A DNA stretch of 5,756 nucleotides from Planctomycetota bacterium (GTDB lineage: Bacteria; Planctomycetota; Phycisphaerae; UBA1845; PWPN01): contig CP070790.1 in the NCBI GenBank assembly GCA_020346805.1, positions 1,104,867-1,110,622 on the forward strand, written 5' to 3'. The notes beneath the pieces were generated by a model. That model saw only the letters and a list, made by a program, of their open reading frames with translations. It searched no databases and was not told the origin of the DNA. Position 1 is the first letter of the stretch. Each line of letters starts with the position of its first letter. Below, one piece after another: positions 1-5,756 of the stretch. Both the position numbers and the translations under genes were made by a program.

Positions 1-137
1 ACCAGCTCTACGCTCTGGACTGACTCGGCTCCCAAATCAAATACGAAGTTGGAACTGGGCTGGATTGTAGCGGGATCCAGGCCCAATACGCGGGCGGTTA
101 CCGTAGTTACTCGCTCAAGAACATCCTTATCTGCCAT
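1..137 (-). CDS. Acyl carrier protein, N-terminal part (cut by left window edge)
   Basis: Reading leftward from the ATG at 137-135, 45 complete codons are visible before the window ends. The protein starts MADKDVLERVTTVTARVLGL and reaches FDLGAESVQSVEL. This is the layout of an acyl carrier protein: helix I with hydrophobic spacing, a loop ending in F-x-F-D-L-G, then the 4'-phosphopantetheine attachment serine, here Ser39, at the start of helix II. By family knowledge the holo form carries acyl groups as thioesters in the cytoplasm. The start is well supported: GGAGG (plus-strand 146-150) lies 8 bases upstream. The canonical DSL around the serine is replaced by ESV (Glu38-Ser39-Val40), so this is probably a specialised or secondary ACP rather than the main fatty-acid AcpP. 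It is the last visible gene of the minus-strand operon, 71 bases after the acyl-CoA synthetase. Its client enzyme is not visible; it may lie beyond the left edge. Confidence 0.85.
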   Translation of the reverse strand, partial: MADKDVLERVTTVTARVLGLDPATIQPSSNFVFDLGAESVQSVEL

Positions 138-208
138 TCAATAAACCTCCAATAAACTTACCAGCGGGTAATATTTTGAATCACCTAAGAAGTCCGATCC
201 AGGGGATT

Positions 209-2383
209 TTAACATTTTTCCAGCCGAATGCGAATATCTGCCACATCGCACCCTTGGCCGGCTGAATGAACAATTAGCGGATTAATATCCATTTCCGCGA
301 TTCGTGGGAAATCGTTGGCTAACTGCGAAAGCCGTCTGAGAGCGTCCTCAATAGCGGCGATGTCGCTGGGCGGTTCGCCCCGAAGCCCTTTAAGTACGGA
401 ATAGGTGCGCAGTTCCCTCACCATTTTTCCTGCCGCCGCCTCACGAATCGGCACAATCCGGAAAGTCACGTCCTTGATTGCTTCGACATAGATGCCGCCC
501 AATCCGCACATCAGTACGTGGCCAAACACCGGATCTCGGCTGATTCCAAGGATCATCTCTTTACCTGAGGGGATCATCTGCCTGACAATAATTCCGGAGA
601 TATCTTCCGGCTGGTAGCGCTTAAGCAAGTTGTCCCACATGGTTGCATAAGCTTGCCGTACTTCTTCCTCGCTTTGCAGATTAAGCACTACACCTTTTAG
701 TTCAAACTTGTGTACGATCTTCGGCGAAACCACCCGCAGCACAACCGGATAACCTATACGCTCCGCAGCTTCGACCGCCTCATCCGCCGACTGGGTAAGT
801 TCCCACTCAACCACCGGGAAACCATAGGCGCTCAGGACTTCAAGGGCCTCAGATTCCAGCAGATATCCGTCTGCGGCATTATCGATTACCACTCTTGCCA
901 GTTCCAGATCGACCACAAACTCTTTGATCTCAGTTTTCTCACGATTGAGCCAACGATGGTACCATGCTGCGTCCCACATGGCTTCAGCCGCCCACTCGGG
1001 GAGGATATAATGGGGAATTCCGTGCTGCTGCAGAATGCTGATACCGGGGGCCACGTCCTTGGACCCCATAAATGAACAGACTAATGTTTTATTTTTGTCA
1101 CTGAATCGATTCTTTGTATCGCAAATGGTTTCAGCGATCGAGTTGATATTGGTCATGGACTGTGGTGTCAGGATGACCAGAATCTGATCTACGCTCTCAT
1201 CGGCAAACACCGCTTCCAGGGCAGCCATGTAGCGGTCCGCCCGAGCGTCGCCGATTAAGTCGATAGGGTTCTTGATGTTGGCCGCCGCCGGAAGGGCCTT
1301 TTTGAGCTTAGCTGTCGTCTGATCGGAGAATCCGGCCAACTCCAGCCCGAGACTAACCGCAGCATCCGTGGCCATCACTCCAGGACCGCCGGCATTGGTG
1401 ACGATCGAGATCCGGTTACCGCGCGGCAAGGGTTGGTAGGCCAGCAACTGTGCGGTATTAAACATTTCTTCAATGGATTTACAGCGTATGATTCCTGATT
1501 GCTCGAAGACGCCGTCGCAGATCTCGGCGCTGGCTGCCAGGGCCCCGGTATGCGACTGAGCGGCGGCCGCTCCGGCCGCTGTTCGGCCGCTCTTGATGGC
1601 CAGGATCGGCTTGGGATTCTCCCGGTTGCCGGCAATCTTGCGGGCAGAACTCATTAGTTCGCGGCCGCGACTGATTTCCTCAAGATAGATCAAAATCACG
1701 GACGTCGGTGGATCTTCGGCCAGGTAGCGAAGCAGGTCGACTTCACCAACGTCGGCCTTGTTGCCCAGGCTCACGAACTTGGAGAACCCGATGTTCTTGC
1801 CGGCGGCGTAGTCCAGTACTGCGGTACACAAAGCCCCGCTCTGGGAGAGAAACGCGATCCGCCCGCAGGCAGGCATGGCCCGGGCAAAGCTGGCGTTCAG
1901 TTGCACGTTCGGATCGGTGTTAATCACGCCCAGGCAGTTGGGCCCTATCAGCCGTAGACCGCCTTCTGCCGCCATGGCCTTGATCCGCTCCTCACGGGCC
2001 GCTCCTTCGGCACCCACTTCGCGGAAACCGGCGGATATAATGATCGCTGCCTTGATCCCTTTTTCAATGCATTGCTTGAGGGCAATTTCACAGATGGCGC
2101 CCGGAAATACCAGAATGGCCAGGTCCACGGGATCGGAAATGTCCAATACGTAATCATACGCCCGCACGCCGGCAATGTGTTTCTTGCGCGGTGCCACAGG
2201 GTAGACCACACCGTTGAATCTGCTGTCCAGCAGGTTCACAAAGATATCATGCGGCACCGTTCCGGGTGTATTGGTTACTCCCAGCACGGCAATTGACTTC
2301 GGTCGAAAGATGAAGTCTAGTCCACCTGACTTTGTATCTGCTGCCGTCGTCTGGTTTGGTATTTGCGCCGTCTGTTGGGTCAT
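209..2383 (-). CDS. Acetate/acyl-CoA ligase, ADP(NDP)-forming, fused alpha-beta subunits
   Basis: This 724-residue protein matches the fused form of NDP-forming acyl-CoA synthetase, which reversibly converts acyl-CoA + ADP + Pi to acid + CoA + ATP in the cytoplasm. Residues about 24-150 form the CoA-binding Rossmann domain (FRPKSIAVLGVTNTPGTVP; GPNCLG at 147-152). Residues about 165-320 are a succinyl-CoA-ligase-like domain containing SLGNKADVGEVD and SHTGALAAS, whose His278 should be the phosphorylated histidine. A second flavodoxin-like domain spans about 322-470, and an ATP-grasp beta region about 500-720 (GLGGIYVEAIKDVTFRIVP at 627-645; EMDINPL at 697-703, metal binding). His558 corresponds to the beta-subunit histidine that relays the phosphate. 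There is no C-terminal GNAT domain, so it is not a Pat-type protein acetyltransferase. Oddities are Arg550 where lysine is usual, and HKFELKGV in place of the common HKS/T-x-x-GGV. The ATG at 2383 has only a weak AAGG, 13 bases upstream and overlapping the stop codon of the previous gene, which suggests translational coupling. The acyl substrate cannot be decided from sequence. Confidence 0.9.
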   Translation of the reverse strand: MTQQTAQIPNQTTAADTKSGGLDFIFRPKSIAVLGVTNTPGTVPHDIFVNLLDSRFNGVVYPVAPRKKHIAGVRAYDYVLDISDPVDLAILVFPGAICEIALKQCIEKGIKAAIIISAGFREVGAEGAAREERIKAMAAEGGLRLIGPNCLGVINTDPNVQLNASFARAMPACGRIAFLSQSGALCTAVLDYAAGKNIGFSKFVSLGNKADVGEVDLLRYLAEDPPTSVILIYLEEISRGRELMSSARKIAGNRENPKPILAIKSGRTAAGAAAAQSHTGALAASAEICDGVFEQSGIIRCKSIEEMFNTAQLLAYQPLPRGNRISIVTNAGGPGVMATDAAVSLGLELAGFSDQTTAKLKKALPAAANIKNPIDLIGDARADRYMAALEAVFADESVDQILVILTPQSMTNINSIAETICDTKNRFSDKNKTLVCSFMGSKDVAPGISILQQHGIPHYILPEWAAEAMWDAAWYHRWLNREKTEIKEFVVDLELARVVIDNAADGYLLESEALEVLSAYGFPVVEWELTQSADEAVEAAERIGYPVVLRVVSPKIVHKFELKGVVLNLQSEEEVRQAYATMWDNLLKRYQPEDISGIIVRQMIPSGKEMILGISRDPVFGHVLMCGLGGIYVEAIKDVTFRIVPIREAAAGKMVRELRTYSVLKGLRGEPPSDIAAIEDALRRLSQLANDFPRIAEMDINPLIVHSAGQGCDVADIRIRLEKC

Positions 2384-2398
2384 GATGGTTTAGTTGCC

Positions 2399-3811
2399 TT
2401 ATGTGACTGGCGAAGAACGGCTACGCCTCTTTGCATAAAGTTCCGGCAAATGAGTCTTGACCTGCTCTTCGAGTTCTTCGTCGCTGATAGCGGTTAACCG
2501 GCCGTGGTTATTGTACTGTTCCATTACCCATTTCTGAATCTTGAATATTTGCGTAAGCTTGACTTCCTCGGGGGTTCCCCTGACGCCTAAAAACTCGTTG
2601 ACCCAAACGGCAATACCATCGGTCCCGGTTTTGTCAGTGATGGCCACTTTTGGCGGACGATTCAGCAAAGTCGCGGTGTCCATGATGTTGTAAATGCGTT
2701 CGTCCCGACGCAGGCCGCCGGCGTGAATACCCGCACGCGTTGTATTGAAATGTTTACCGGCAAACGGGTAGTTGTCGGGAATCGGAAAGCCGATCGATTG
2801 CATGTAATTGGCGATTTCGGTAATCATCTTTGTCTCGGTGCCGCACGTGTCTCCCTTTAGCGCTATATATTCCATGATCGCGCCTTCCAGGGGAGGATTG
2901 CCGGTTCTTTCACCGTAGCCGAACAGTGTCGCATTCAGTGCATTACAACCACAAATCCATGCGGTTGTTCCATTTATATGCACCTTGTGGAAATCATTGT
3001 GCCCATGCCATTCCAAACGCTCCGGTGGAATACCGCATTCGTTGTTCATATACCAGCATAATTTGGCGATGGAACGCGGCGGTAAGGCGTTGAGATAACC
3101 CACTCCAAATCCCATCGTGTCGCAGAGCCGGACCTTGACTTTCAGATGCTCGGGAACCTGCTCGCTGAGACGTGCCAACTTTTGAACGAAGGGAAATACG
3201 AAGCCTTTCCAGTCTGCACGGGTCACGTCTTCCAGATGGCAGCGCGGTCGGACACCGGTCTCCAGCGCCGATTCAACCACCCCGATGTACTGATCGAACG
3301 CCTCTTGTCGGGTCTGTTTCTGTTTGTAGAAGATGTGATAGTCGCTGCTGCTGGTAAGCATGCCGGATTCCTTCAGACCCGCTTCTTTCACCAGACGGAA
3401 GTCGCCTTTAACCGCCCGGATCCATCCGGTGATTTCAGGATATTCCAGGCCCAACTCCCGGCACTTATCCAGGGCCTCACGGTCGTTCTTGGTATAGAGG
3501 AAGAACTCGGTCTGACGAATCACGCCCTTGGGGCCGCCCAGCTTCGAAATCATCTCGTACAGCTTGACCTGCTGTTCGACGGTGTATGGGGGCCGGGCCT
3601 GTTGGCCGTCACGAAAAGTGGTATCCGTTATATGGATATCCTGCTTGACCCTTTTCGCCGGATCAAAGGTTACTTTTTTGCCGTCGATATTCTCAGTCCA
3701 CTTGCCGTCAAAATTGATTAGCGGGGGTAAAGGTTTCGGCAAGGAATAGGGAAATGTATCTTCCAGGAGATTTGGTTCGGCAATATCTTCCAGGTTATAT
3801 TTTTTCTTCAT
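2399..3811 (-). CDS. DRE-TIM (HMGL-like) condensing enzyme, probable citrate (Re)-synthase
   Basis: This 470-residue protein belongs to the isopropylmalate/homocitrate synthase superfamily, which condenses acetyl-CoA with a 2-oxo acid. An N-terminal extension of about 58 residues precedes the TIM barrel, which opens with ITDTTFRDGQQARPPYTVEQ (61-80): Arg67 and Asp68 are the catalytic/metal residues. Metal ligands His269 and His271 lie in EWHGHNDF (267-274). GYGERTGNPPLEG (298-310) and NTTRAGIHAGG (356-366, His363) complete the signature. The C-terminal leucine-binding regulatory domain of LeuA is absent: only about 100 residues follow NTTRAGIH. ARPPYT after DGQQ, GGPKGVIRQTEFF and EITGWIRAVK resemble, from memory, the Re-citrate synthase group of anaerobes (Clostridium kluyveri, Syntrophus), which makes citrate from oxaloacetate and acetyl-CoA. 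That sub-assignment is inference; homocitrate, citramalate or another alkylmalate synthase remain possible. The start is firm: AGGAGG at 3821-3826 sits 9 bases upstream. The stop is 15 bases from the next start, so co-expression with the acyl-CoA synthetase is likely. Confidence 0.85.
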   Translation of the reverse strand: MKKKYNLEDIAEPNLLEDTFPYSLPKPLPPLINFDGKWTENIDGKKVTFDPAKRVKQDIHITDTTFRDGQQARPPYTVEQQVKLYEMISKLGGPKGVIRQTEFFLYTKNDREALDKCRELGLEYPEITGWIRAVKGDFRLVKEAGLKESGMLTSSSDYHIFYKQKQTRQEAFDQYIGVVESALETGVRPRCHLEDVTRADWKGFVFPFVQKLARLSEQVPEHLKVKVRLCDTMGFGVGYLNALPPRSIAKLCWYMNNECGIPPERLEWHGHNDFHKVHINGTTAWICGCNALNATLFGYGERTGNPPLEGAIMEYIALKGDTCGTETKMITEIANYMQSIGFPIPDNYPFAGKHFNTTRAGIHAGGLRRDERIYNIMDTATLLNRPPKVAITDKTGTDGIAVWVNEFLGVRGTPEEVKLTQIFKIQKWVMEQYNNHGRLTAISDEELEEQVKTHLPELYAKRRSRSSPVT

Positions 3812-3883
3812 TTAGCGTGTCCTCCTAGGGTTTTGCTTCACAATATCGCAGTATGAGAAATCTATATCCTCAGCAATCAATCA

Positions 3884-5143
3884 TTATCGGCTCATGGCCA
3901 GCTTTCTGCGTCCTTTGCGAATCAGTGTTGTTCGTTCTTCCGTAGTAAGTTCATGTATATGGCGCAGCAGCACCTCGTCCTCATCCGTCATCTCCACCTT
4001 GCGGCGTGACATGGCGACTCGAGCCGTCTGGATTAGCTTGGTGAGCCCGAAGCCCTTGCTTACCACGCCGTTAAGGTACCAACCGAAGGGAGGAATGTAT
4101 TTAGGTAATGGGGCACCAGTGGCCACCAGGACCGCCATTGTACCAATAATGGTGCCGGTGTTAAACAGTGTTCCTATACTGGTCTTGACGTGATCGCCGA
4201 TAAAGCTGCCCGCCTTGGTCGATCCGGTATCGATCGTTTTCCCATCCATGAACACAGTAACGCTGCTGTAATCGTTTTTAAGATCGCTATTGGTAGTTAA
4301 TGCTCCAAGGTTAACCCATTCGCCCACGTAAGCGTGGCCGATGAAGCCGTCATGATACTTGTTGGAATAACCGTGGATGATGGATTCCTCGACTTCGCCG
4401 CCGATACGACACATGGGCCCGATGCTGCATCCCTCACGGATCTTGGCCCCGAGTAAGACACTGTTCGGCCCAATGTAACATGGGCCCTCGATCCGCGTAT
4501 AGGGATGTACCTCGCAGCCGGTTTCGATGGTCACCGGTCCTTCATGGGTATCGATGCATACCAAAGGATGGATTTGGGCCCCCTTACCTATGTACACTTT
4601 CTTTCTATCGCCGAAGATGACGGAGGATTCGTGCATTTTTCCTTCAATGCCGCTCTTTCCTGCCGCTTCAAAGTCGGCGCTAATCTCCTCCGGACTGTTC
4701 AGCATTACGTCCCAGATATAATCGAACCAGGTACCGGCAAAGTCGGTTCGCTTGGCCTTGGCGGCAGCGGCGGTGAGTCCTGGGTAGTCGGTTATACCGC
4801 TCACGTCTTCGGTGGTTCGCCAGACAGCAAGCTGCTCACCCTGCCAAGCGGCCACCTTGTTCTTGGGTACCTTGAACTGCGAGCTGCCAACTCGCGCGTT
4901 AACGAACAACACTTCCTCACCCCGGCACGCCGACAGGTCATTGACGGCGATGGAACTCAGACGTTGACAAATTGTGGCCGCCAGGTAATCCCGTAGAAGT
5001 ACCGCATCTGCGGATTGGCGGCAGGCCCGTTCGATCTTCTCAGCCAGGGTAACGGCCCCGGTTTTGAGTTCAAATACACCGCGGATCCAGGACAACGGCA
5101 GGAAACGCCCGAACTGGTCGTCCTCAAAAATCACGAGCTTCAT
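3884..5143 (-). CDS. GlmU-like sugar-phosphate acyl/nucleotidyltransferase with left-handed beta-helix
   Basis: This 419-residue protein resembles the alternative GlmU family (UDP-GlcNAc diphosphorylase / glucosamine-1-phosphate N-acetyltransferase type). Residues 1-150 give MKLVIFEDDQFGRFLPLSW and ELKTGAVTLAEKI, the typical beginning of that group, without the LAAGxGTRM loop of classical GlmU. Residues about 174-345 are a left-handed beta-helix of imperfect hexapeptide repeats (VYIGKGAQIHP, CYIGPNSVLLGAKI, SIGPMCRIGG, FIGDHVKTSIGTL), the trimeric acyltransferase fold. The stretch NKYHDGFIGHAYVGEWVNLG (261-280) holds the most conserved helix loop and candidate active-site His/Asn residues. 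Residues about 375-419 form a basic, probably helical tail (AMSRRK, RKGRRKLAMSR). By family knowledge it would make activated N-acetylated amino sugar for envelope polysaccharides, using acetyl-CoA and a nucleotide. Substrate is unproven. An in-frame ATG at 5185 would add 14 residues (MLFCPLCCGFWRLL) but has no fitting ribosome site; the start at 5143 has GGAG at a 7-base spacing and matches the family N-terminus. It is the first gene of the minus-strand operon. Confidence 0.82.
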   Translation of the reverse strand: MKLVIFEDDQFGRFLPLSWIRGVFELKTGAVTLAEKIERACRQSADAVLLRDYLAATICQRLSSIAVNDLSACRGEEVLFVNARVGSSQFKVPKNKVAAWQGEQLAVWRTTEDVSGITDYPGLTAAAAKAKRTDFAGTWFDYIWDVMLNSPEEISADFEAAGKSGIEGKMHESSVIFGDRKKVYIGKGAQIHPLVCIDTHEGPVTIETGCEVHPYTRIEGPCYIGPNSVLLGAKIREGCSIGPMCRIGGEVEESIIHGYSNKYHDGFIGHAYVGEWVNLGALTTNSDLKNDYSSVTVFMDGKTIDTGSTKAGSFIGDHVKTSIGTLFNTGTIIGTMAVLVATGAPLPKYIPPFGWYLNGVVSKGFGLTKLIQTARVAMSRRKVEMTDEDEVLLRHIHELTTEERTTLIRKGRRKLAMSR

Positions 5144-5150
5144 TAACAAT

Positions 5151-5154
5151 CTCC
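5151..5154 (-). promoter_or_regulatory. Ribosome binding site that fixes the GlmU-like start
   Basis: On the minus strand the bases read GGAGATTGTTAATG, placing GGAG 7 bases before the ATG at 5143. The longer in-frame start at 5185 lies upstream of this site and would translate through it. The family N-terminus also begins at the downstream ATG, so this site decides the start. Confidence 0.75.
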
Positions 5155-5188
5155 AAAAACCACAACACAAGGGGCAAAAGAGCACACT

Positions 5189-5217
5189 AAATTAGTCTGA
5201 AACGGCTTGTTTGACAA
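5189..5217 (-). promoter_or_regulatory. Candidate sigma-70-type promoter for the minus-strand operon
   Basis: On the minus strand TTGTCA (plus-strand 5212-5217, five of six matches to the -35 consensus) is followed after exactly 17 bases by TAATTT (5189-5194, three of six to the -10 consensus). This would start transcription near 5182, giving a leader of about 40 bases before the GlmU-like ATG. Position and spacing fit, but the -10 is poor and the assignment is by eye only. Confidence 0.3.
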
Positions 5218-5479
5218 CAATCGCGAGCAAACTGCTTCAGGCGGCACGTATACTCCCCCTGACGCAACTATAGCGTTTGACATTTATACCCGGCGATTCT
5301 GAGGAAATATGACGCCACTTGCCCATCTTTTATCTGAGCGGTACACTCCTTGCGTCAACATAGCGAAGCTTTCTGCCGGGCAATAATTGCCAGTTTAGGT
5401 ATAGTATTGAGATCGCTATAGATCTAATTGTCGCCAAAAGACATGAAGCAATGAGCGTTTGGGCTGAGAAGGATTGTAT

Positions 5480-5756
5480 ATGTGCGGTATCCTGGGAGGC
5501 ATCGCGACAGGGACCATTGCGGCAGCCGGTGACGGGCAGCGATTGAAACGGGCGATCGATCTGCTTACCCACCGGGGACCGGACGATTGGGGACAGTATG
5601 TCTCGACGGACGGCTGCGCTTTTCTGGGACATCGCCGGCTCAGCATTATCGACCTGGCGGGCGGCCATCAGCCGATCACGGATGAATCACGGCGCATCCA
5701 TTTCTGTTACAACGGTGAAATCTACAACTACCGTTCACTGCGGGCCGAGCTGATAG
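5480..5756 (+). CDS. asnB: Asparagine synthase (glutamine-hydrolysing), N-terminal part (cut by right window edge)
   Basis: Ninety-two codons are visible, starting MCGILGGIATGTIA. Cys2, exposed after removal of Met1, is the class II glutaminase nucleophile. LLTHRGPDDWGQY (28-40), GHRRLSIIDLAGGHQPITDE (50-69) and YNGEIYNYRSLRAEL (77-91) are the glutamine-pocket motifs, with Arg53 and Asn78-Gly79-Glu80 at the expected places. In the full-length family this domain releases ammonia from glutamine for a C-terminal synthetase domain that amidates an AMP-activated aspartate; that domain lies beyond the window. The start is firm: AGAAGG at 5467-5472 lies 7 bases before the ATG. It is divergent from the four-gene operon. 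Paralogues of this type often sit in exopolysaccharide or exosortase loci as amidotransferases of unknown acceptor, so a role other than free asparagine synthesis is possible. Confidence 0.92.
   Translation, partial: MCGILGGIATGTIAAAGDGQRLKRAIDLLTHRGPDDWGQYVSTDGCAFLGHRRLSIIDLAGGHQPITDESRRIHFCYNGEIYNYRSLRAELI

Larger units (their letters stand above)
5144..5479. other. Divergent intergenic region between the operon and asnB
   Basis: These 336 bases separate two genes that point away from each other, so both promoters must lie here. Apart from the ribosome sites and the candidate operon promoter, I see no gene: reading frames crossing it lack ribosome sites and recognisable products. Two perfect TTGACA hexamers face asnB (5211-5216 and 5277-5282), but neither has a good -10 at 16-18 bases. 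The AT-rich stretch at about 5395-5425 contains TATAGT and CTATAGAT and is the most likely area for the asnB start site. No strong hairpin, riboswitch-like fold or sigma-54 element was recognised. Confidence 0.6.

Noticed and set aside
158..171. Short inverted repeat TTACC-AGCG-GGTAA between the acyl-CoA synthetase and ACP genes, as a possible terminator
   Set aside because: The stem is only 5 base pairs, AT-rich in part, and lacks a proper U-tract on the minus-strand transcript.
3146..3721. A 191-codon open frame on the plus strand opposite the condensing enzyme
   Set aside because: It is antisense to a gene with clear catalytic motifs, has no recognisable domain and no convincing ribosome site. 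It is a by-product of codon composition.
2399..3811. Annotation as leuA (2-isopropylmalate synthase)
   Set aside because: The C-terminal leucine-binding domain is missing and no leu genes are adjacent; motif details fit another branch of the superfamily better.
4505..4996. A 163-codon open frame on the plus strand opposite the GlmU-like gene
   Set aside because: It overlaps the beta-helix coding region, its translation matches nothing I recognise, and no independent signals support it.
5144..5185. A 14-residue longer N-terminus for the GlmU-like protein, which could look like a short cysteine-rich leader
   Set aside because: The downstream ATG has a well-spaced ribosome site and begins exactly at the family N-terminus; the extension covers that ribosome site.
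5268..5421. CTATAGCG at 5268-5275 and its inverse CGCTATAG at 5414-5421, with a similar CATAGCG at 5359-5365, as a possible operator set
   Set aside because: One or two 8-base matches in either orientation are expected by chance in a region of this size, and the flanks do not extend the match.
5330..5668. A 112-codon minus-strand frame opposite the start of asnB and running into the intergenic region
   Set aside because: It overlaps the well-supported glutaminase domain antisense, has low-complexity shadow-like composition and no family resemblance.

Overview
The window is 5,756 bases of ordinary protein-coding bacterial DNA, with base composition close to half G+C. It holds five genes, two of them cut by the window edges. 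Four lie on the minus strand and read leftward from about 5143: a GlmU-like sugar-phosphate enzyme, a DRE-TIM condensing enzyme (best candidate: citrate (Re)-synthase), a fused NDP-forming acetyl/acyl-CoA synthetase, and the start of an acyl carrier protein. Gaps between them are 72, 15 and 71 bases with no convincing terminator, so one transcription unit is likely. The fifth gene, an asparagine synthase (asnB type), starts at 5480 on the plus strand and runs off the right edge. It is divergent from the operon across a 336-base intergenic region.

No RNA gene, insertion sequence, CRISPR array or long repeat was seen. The sequence alone does not fix the organism. The pairing of an ADP-forming acyl-CoA synthetase with a possible Re-type citrate synthase is the sort of equipment known from strict anaerobes (clostridia, sulfate reducers, syntrophic deltaproteobacteria). 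An anaerobic Desulfobacterota-like or related lineage is therefore a reasonable guess, but it is an inference.

Three of the operon proteins would handle acetyl-CoA or acyl-CoA if the family assignments hold. The GlmU-like protein would acetylate an amino-sugar phosphate, the condensing enzyme would add an acetyl group to a 2-oxo acid such as oxaloacetate, and the synthetase would interconvert acyl-CoA and free acid with ADP/ATP. The ACP adds a carrier for acyl groups. Two readings remain open: a central-carbon acetyl-CoA module next to a cell-envelope gene, or a dedicated acyl/sugar modification pathway. The neighbouring asparagine synthase is a type often found in surface polysaccharide and exosortase loci and leans mildly towards the second.

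The most interesting points are the non-leucine, probably Re-citrate, synthase; the unusual four-gene combination; the non-canonical ACP motif (GAESV); and altered residues in the ATP-grasp part of the acyl-CoA synthetase.
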